Of a stretch of DNA of 64,000 nucleotides, positions 59,901 through 64,000 are shown in pieces. Position 1 is the first letter of the stretch. Each line of letters begins with the position of its first letter. The position numbers and the translations under genes are program-made. The stretch lies in contig JBCFYV010001001.1 in NCBI GenBank assembly GCA_039000515.1, forward strand, positions 9,383,873 through 9,447,872. The letters are read 5' to 3'. Below the pieces are notes generated by a model. It was not told where the DNA came from. It made no database searches and was given only the letters and a program-made list of their open reading frames with translations. This DNA comes from Timema cristinae (taxonomy: Eukaryota > Arthropoda > Insecta > Phasmatodea > Timematidae).

Positions 59901-60039
59901 AATACCCCATCAGTGTAAATATAAGGATATCCTGGACGAATATTAAGATGCACTGTAATTTTTTTTTTTTTTTTAGAGATTATGGTATTAAATAAAAATC
60001 AACACATCATTCAATAGATTAAAAGTAAATCTATTTTAT

Positions 60040-60430
60040 TCTTCTTCTTTTTAAGTAAACAACCCGAAAGTTGGTTTGATGTGATCACTATCCAAACCAA
60101 ACCTTTAAATGATTAGTGATGCCTGCACTATCTGGTAGAAATCCCATGTATTAGGGGAGTTAATAAAGTGTGATGGTTGCCTTTCACACTGAATTTCTAT
60201 GAGCGAGCACTAAAGGGTATACTGATTTGCCCGAAAAAGGTATTTACACATAATTCCCAGGGTTATTTCACATGACACAATCGATATGAGACTGACAGCT
60301 TTACTTCCTCTCCGAAGGAAGATGAGCCAATAATTTGTATCGATCAAGAAAAAGCCCATTGACCTCGGCTGGGTCTGAACCCACGGGACTCTGAGATGAG
60401 CGCTTTACCCCAAGACTATCAAGATCAGCA
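60040..60430 (-). repeat. SINE family C, full copy with target-site duplication
   Basis: The plus-strand reading starts aacaacccgaaagttggttt and ends with the tRNA-like head (ccattgacctcggctgggtc … gatgagcgctttacccc). Direct repeats taaatctattttat (60026-60039) and taaatctactttat (60431-60444) flank it with one mismatch. This fixes the boundaries of the family. Confidence 0.85.
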
Positions 60431-60460
60431 TAAATCTACTTTATAGACAAACTAGATAGC

Positions 60461-60925
60461 TGTTGCCCGCGGCTTTGCTCGCGTGGAAGTTGATTATATA
60501 CAAATACGAAAATATACATATGTATTTACAGATTAATTTAAAATATTATGTTACGTTGATGACCATAACTTGACCTCAGATCAAAAATAATGCAAGTCCG
60601 ATACAAACTTTCACCCCCCTTTTTCATCCCTTATTAAATAAAATTTCCAAAATTTCTGAAACACGTATTTATTTGTTTTACGTCAATAACCGAAATACAA
60701 AATTTTGTTTATGTAACTTTCAAAATGACGGACTTTCATACATATTATCATCCCCTTTTTTGACCCCTTTGGGGTGGAATTTTCTAAAATCCTTTCTTAG
60801 TGGGTGCCTACATAACAAAATGAATATACAGTCCGAATTTCATGCTTGTAGCCTTGATAGTTTGCGCTCGGCGATGATGAATCAGTCAGTCAGTCAGTCA
60901 GGACATGTTATTTTATAAGTATAGA
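60461..60925 (+). mobile_element. LINE 3' end, probably RTE-like
   Basis: It starts with tagctgttgcccgcggcttt and gctcgcgtgg and ends with tgatgaatcagtcagtcagt, then ggacatgttattttataagt and atagat. This arrangement is common in arthropod genomes as the 3' end of RTE-type LINEs and related SINEs; this is from memory. The 81-codon open frame inside is not a gene. Confidence 0.6.
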
Positions 60926-61715
60926 TAAATCATCCGTTTTGCTGACTCTAATCAAACGTCTTCTCCGGTGGTGACATGTTTTATCCGCGCTATTATACCA
61001 GGGATATAAGGAGGTGATGTCGCATCTGAAAGTAATAAGTGAAGGTAAACTTGACGCTGTGGTTTTGGCAACACTTACCGTGTGTTGTGTTTGTCGACAC
61101 GAGATTGAGTACACACCCACCAGATAATTGGGACTACAAAGCTTGCGATCGTGTTTGTTGTGGAGATGGTCCAGAAGACATAGATTACATGCCCGTGTCA
61201 TATATGACTAGGCTTTGTGTCCACACATAAAGTGATAGTTTTACTTGAGATGAAAATTACAACTTTAAATATCAAGTATACAATGTAGTTGGCTATTTCC
61301 ACGGACTTTGTTAGAGATGAGCATAGAAAGGGGGGGGGGGCATGTAACCCCCCACAATAATCTGTGTGTTATTCAGAAAAATAAAAACACACATTTGTAA
61401 AAATGAATAAATTACAAAGACTACTCGTTTACATGATTTTTAGAATTAATTTCATTATTATATTATTATTTTTATTAATTTGGTAGGAAATAATTTTTAT
61501 TCTGTAAACACCCCTACCCCCCTCCTTTCACCCATTATTTAAGAACTAGCAACGCTTATGGTTTTTTCCATTTCATATATTTAATTTTGCAAAATGTTAA
61601 AATTTTACTTTAAATATATCCATGATTTTGGTAGTAAATAATGATATTTTAAAACGATGCATCATTAAAATTAATAACTAAAAATAAGTATGTCAAAGAT
61701 TTTTTGAACATATTA
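60926..61715. other. intergenic, no recognised gene
   Basis: The part 60960-61230 is GC-richer with open frames on both strands but no recognised domain. A run of G lies at 61331-61340. Confidence 0.35.
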
Positions 61716-62008
61716 GTTATTATTATTATCACCGCTTCTTACTACCCGTTCAGGTTATACGCACTTACGCTAATGTGTAATGGTAGGGTGATTGTGAGAT
61801 GAAATGAAGGACCTACAGTTTAACGTGGGATCCGAACCACGGTGGAAGCCTGGCATTCCACACATTCACAAGTTGTGATTAATACACGTCTTGTCAGAGG
61901 TGAAGGAAGGGTTTGACAATCGTATAAATCTGTGCCAGGACCGGGGATTGAACCCTGGACCCCCAGCACAGAAGTCTGACACCTTACCCCTAGACCACCA
62001 GGTCACCA
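61716..62008 (-). repeat. SINE family A, full-length copy
   Basis: It starts with (tta)n and tcaccgcttcttactacccg and ends with the intact head ccctagaccaccaggtcacc. It contains the long-subfamily insert (gtgattaatacacg). A diverged flank pair (gaacatatt and caacatttt) may be its target-site duplication. Confidence 0.94.
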
Positions 62009-62689
62009 ACATTTTTTTTAAATCATTATTTTTAATATATACATTTTGAGTTTAATTTGGTTTTACAAGCAAAGCACTATGTACTTAAATAATCTTCTTT
62101 AACGTTAGTAAAAAGCTACTTTATTAAATTATAATCTAACATTTGATGTGATTCGCAAACAACTCTGCATTGTGCATCAAACAAAATGAAAAAAAGTAAT
62201 GAAAATGGTAATACACAAGGTGTTAAGTAAAAGAAAAAGCTGTGGAACAGTTTGGTAACCACCCTGTATCAAGCACCTGATTTTAACGCTTGATATCACT
62301 TCACTCTTAAGACGTCCACTATAAAATCACGATCACCTTCCAAACAATGGTGTAATTAGATAATTGTGATTACTGCACTTGTTACGTAGGGCGAACAATC
62401 ACAGTGGAATAATAGGACAAGTCGCATTCAGAATAAAGGATGGCATTTTGAGAATTTTGCTGAGTAATGGCTAGAATGTGCATTGTTATTACAAATAAAA
62501 TAGTTTGGTTCAACTTTTTTTTTTTATAAAACCATAACTATTTAAGTTAGTGACACTAATGATGCACCGTTTTGTAAGGAAACTCCGGAAGCTTATTACA
62601 GCAGCTAACAGATGTTCTTATTTATTTTTGCTAAACACGAGTTAAAATATCTTTACCAATTATATAAATGATACGTTGTTTCAGATAAG
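62009..62689. other. intergenic, probably part of the decayed DDE transposon
   Basis: AT-rich. The interval follows the transposase relic on its 3' side and may be its untranslated end; the word gtaaccaccctgtatc at 62256 could be near a terminus. No motif is certain. Confidence 0.3.
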
Positions 62690-62895
62690 CTAAATTAAGA
62701 GGAAGGGGAGGACGACGACCTTGTCTTTGACATATCCTCCCTCGTAAAAGAAAGTCACAGGGTGTAATATCGGGACTTCGTGGTAGCCAACATGTGAAGG
62801 ACATGATGTCGCCTGTTGCGTGACCAATCCAACGCTTTGGATGGTTTTCATAGAGATAATTTCCAACTTCTGTGTGTCAGTGTGGAAAATAAAGT
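62690..62895 (-). pseudogene. DDE-type (mariner-like) transposase relic
   Basis: On the minus strand the frames give HTEVGNYLYENHPKRWIGHA and then a WLPRSPDITPCDFLL block followed by DMSKTRSSSSP. This matches the segment around the last catalytic residue of arthropod DDE transposases of the PRSPDLTPCDFFLWG type. The usual FFLWG is FLLRE here and the preceding DGAPPH block is degraded. Stops and frameshifts make it dead. Sequence up to about 63170 on its 5' side stays open but shows no clear family motif. Confidence 0.65.
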
Positions 62896-63409
62896 TGTAG
62901 TTGTCTTCGTGAGCTTCTAATTTTCAGTGATTCGACATCAGTGGGAAAGGAAATAAAACAAAACATAACAGTCGTATACTGGCGACTGAAAATCCTAGAG
63001 CAACAGTGAAATATATGAAGGACTCGCCAAAGGTTAATGTGCTCGGTCTTATATCCCTTATAAAAAAAACAACCGGTTCCTTCATTTTCCAAGAAAACAC
63101 TGTAACTAAAAGTTCTCATTTCAATATGCAAATGATATGGCTGATGTATATCTGTGATTAAGGGCACACACATCTAACATCTATAAGCCACAGTAACAAG
63201 TTCTAGAGATTACTTACATAACTGTGCATCATGAACGTCAATACTTTATATAGATAGTTTTGGTTTTATAAAATATTGAAACTACCTATTTAATTTATAA
63301 TAACCTTGTATTAATATTAAAGTAAGATGTTCTTTAGATGTATACATAATTATACAATCAATTTTAACAGTTAAGATGTGATGAAATGGGACGTGAGTTT
63401 TCAATTTTT
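62896..63409. other. intergenic, probable upstream part of the DDE relic
   Basis: A 98-codon minus-strand frame (62877-63173) runs into the transposase relic. I can name no motif in it. The rest is AT-rich. Confidence 0.3.
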
Positions 63410-63700
63410 ATATCAAGAAACCTTTTGGCCAAAATAAGTAAGATATTTTCTCAATTGATAGGCTACACTTAGTTTAGTTTTCAACACATATTAATCTCAA
63501 AGAGTTCTTACATATTTGGCATGAACATCGTGACACTTGAACAGAAAGTTTTCAAATGAAGAGAAAAAATTCTGGTTAAATTACGATTTGTTGGTAGTCA
63601 TCGCAAAAAAAAAACAAAAAAAAAACTATATTTTATTTATTATAAAAAAAAAATCGGCCGAAAAACTGCAAAATATTTGCACACGTTCTGTTACATCCTC
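63410..63700. mobile_element. decayed foldback element
   Basis: The left arm reads ccttttggccaaaataagta, then gatattttctc and tttagttttcaacacatatt, matching the left arm of the 37.7-kb palindrome. The right half (gcaaaatatttgcacacgtt, acatcctccctaag) is strongly decayed. Confidence 0.55.
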
Positions 63701-63756
63701 CCTAAGAAAATAGTGGAATAATAACACCGGAAGTGTCTATAGATTTCTACTAAATT

Positions 63757-63778
63757 ATTATTATTATTATTATTATTA

Positions 63779-63819
<41 letters not shown>

Positions 63820-64000
63820 GCACCGCGTCTTACTACCCGTTCGGGTTATACGCACTTACGCTAATGTGTAATGGTAGGGTGATTGTGAGATTAAATGGAG
63901 GACCTACAGTTTAACGTGGAATCCGAACCACGGTGGAGGCCTGGCATTCCCCACATTCACAAAATGTCTTGTCAGAGGTGAAGGAAGGGTTTGGGATTTC
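63757..64000 (-). repeat. SINE family A, cut by the window end
   Basis: A long (tta)n run is followed by gcaccgcgtcttactacccg and the body down to gaggtgaaggaagggtttgg. It is a short-subfamily copy (cacaaaatgtcttgtcag). The head would lie beyond the window. Confidence 0.92.

Overview
The window is an AT-rich, repeat-dense piece of a eukaryotic nuclear genome. Spliced coding exons, several tRNA-headed SINE families with (TAA)n tails, non-LTR and hAT relics, and the protein content point to an arthropod, most likely an insect with a large genome. I cannot name the species from sequence alone.

Only one gene is firmly recognised: the 3' part of dachsous (ds), a giant protocadherin of the Fat/Dachsous planar-polarity and Hippo pathway, on the + strand from 3606 to 13006. 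Four exons (3606-3897, 5982-6119, 7449-7711, 10742-13006) encode the last cadherin repeats, the membrane helix and the cytoplasmic domain; the upstream exons lie outside the window. The large terminal exon carries two separate one-base frame losses, both repairable by a single missing base, so assembly error is more likely than gene decay. The roughly 3.3 kb after the stop is free of recognisable SINEs and may be a long 3' UTR.

From 16.3 kb to the end I find no confident gene. Weak candidates are a minus-strand two-exon transcription unit (28.4-30.3 kb) and short open exons near 20 kb and 55 kb. The rest is transposable-element debris and tandem repeats: SINE family A (tRNA head, (TAA)n tail), SINE family B (different tRNA-like head, same 3' end as A), an older B-like family, and family C; non-LTR reverse-transcriptase relics at 8.8-9.2 and 46.5-47.9 kb; hAT transposase relics at 21.7-23.2 and 56.0-57.3 kb; a DDE transposase relic at 62.7-62.9 kb; a 344-bp foldback palindrome at 37.7-38.1 kb with decayed relatives; a 412-bp MITE at 24.8-25.2 kb; and two minisatellites (68/69-bp units at 48.1-49.4 kb, 32-bp units at 58.0-58.4 kb), both with five-unit higher-order structure.

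I do not see a new multi-gene system. The most informative content is insertion history: nested insertions with intact target-site duplications, tandemly multiplied SINE 3' halves, and two SINE families sharing one 3' end, which implies a common LINE partner.
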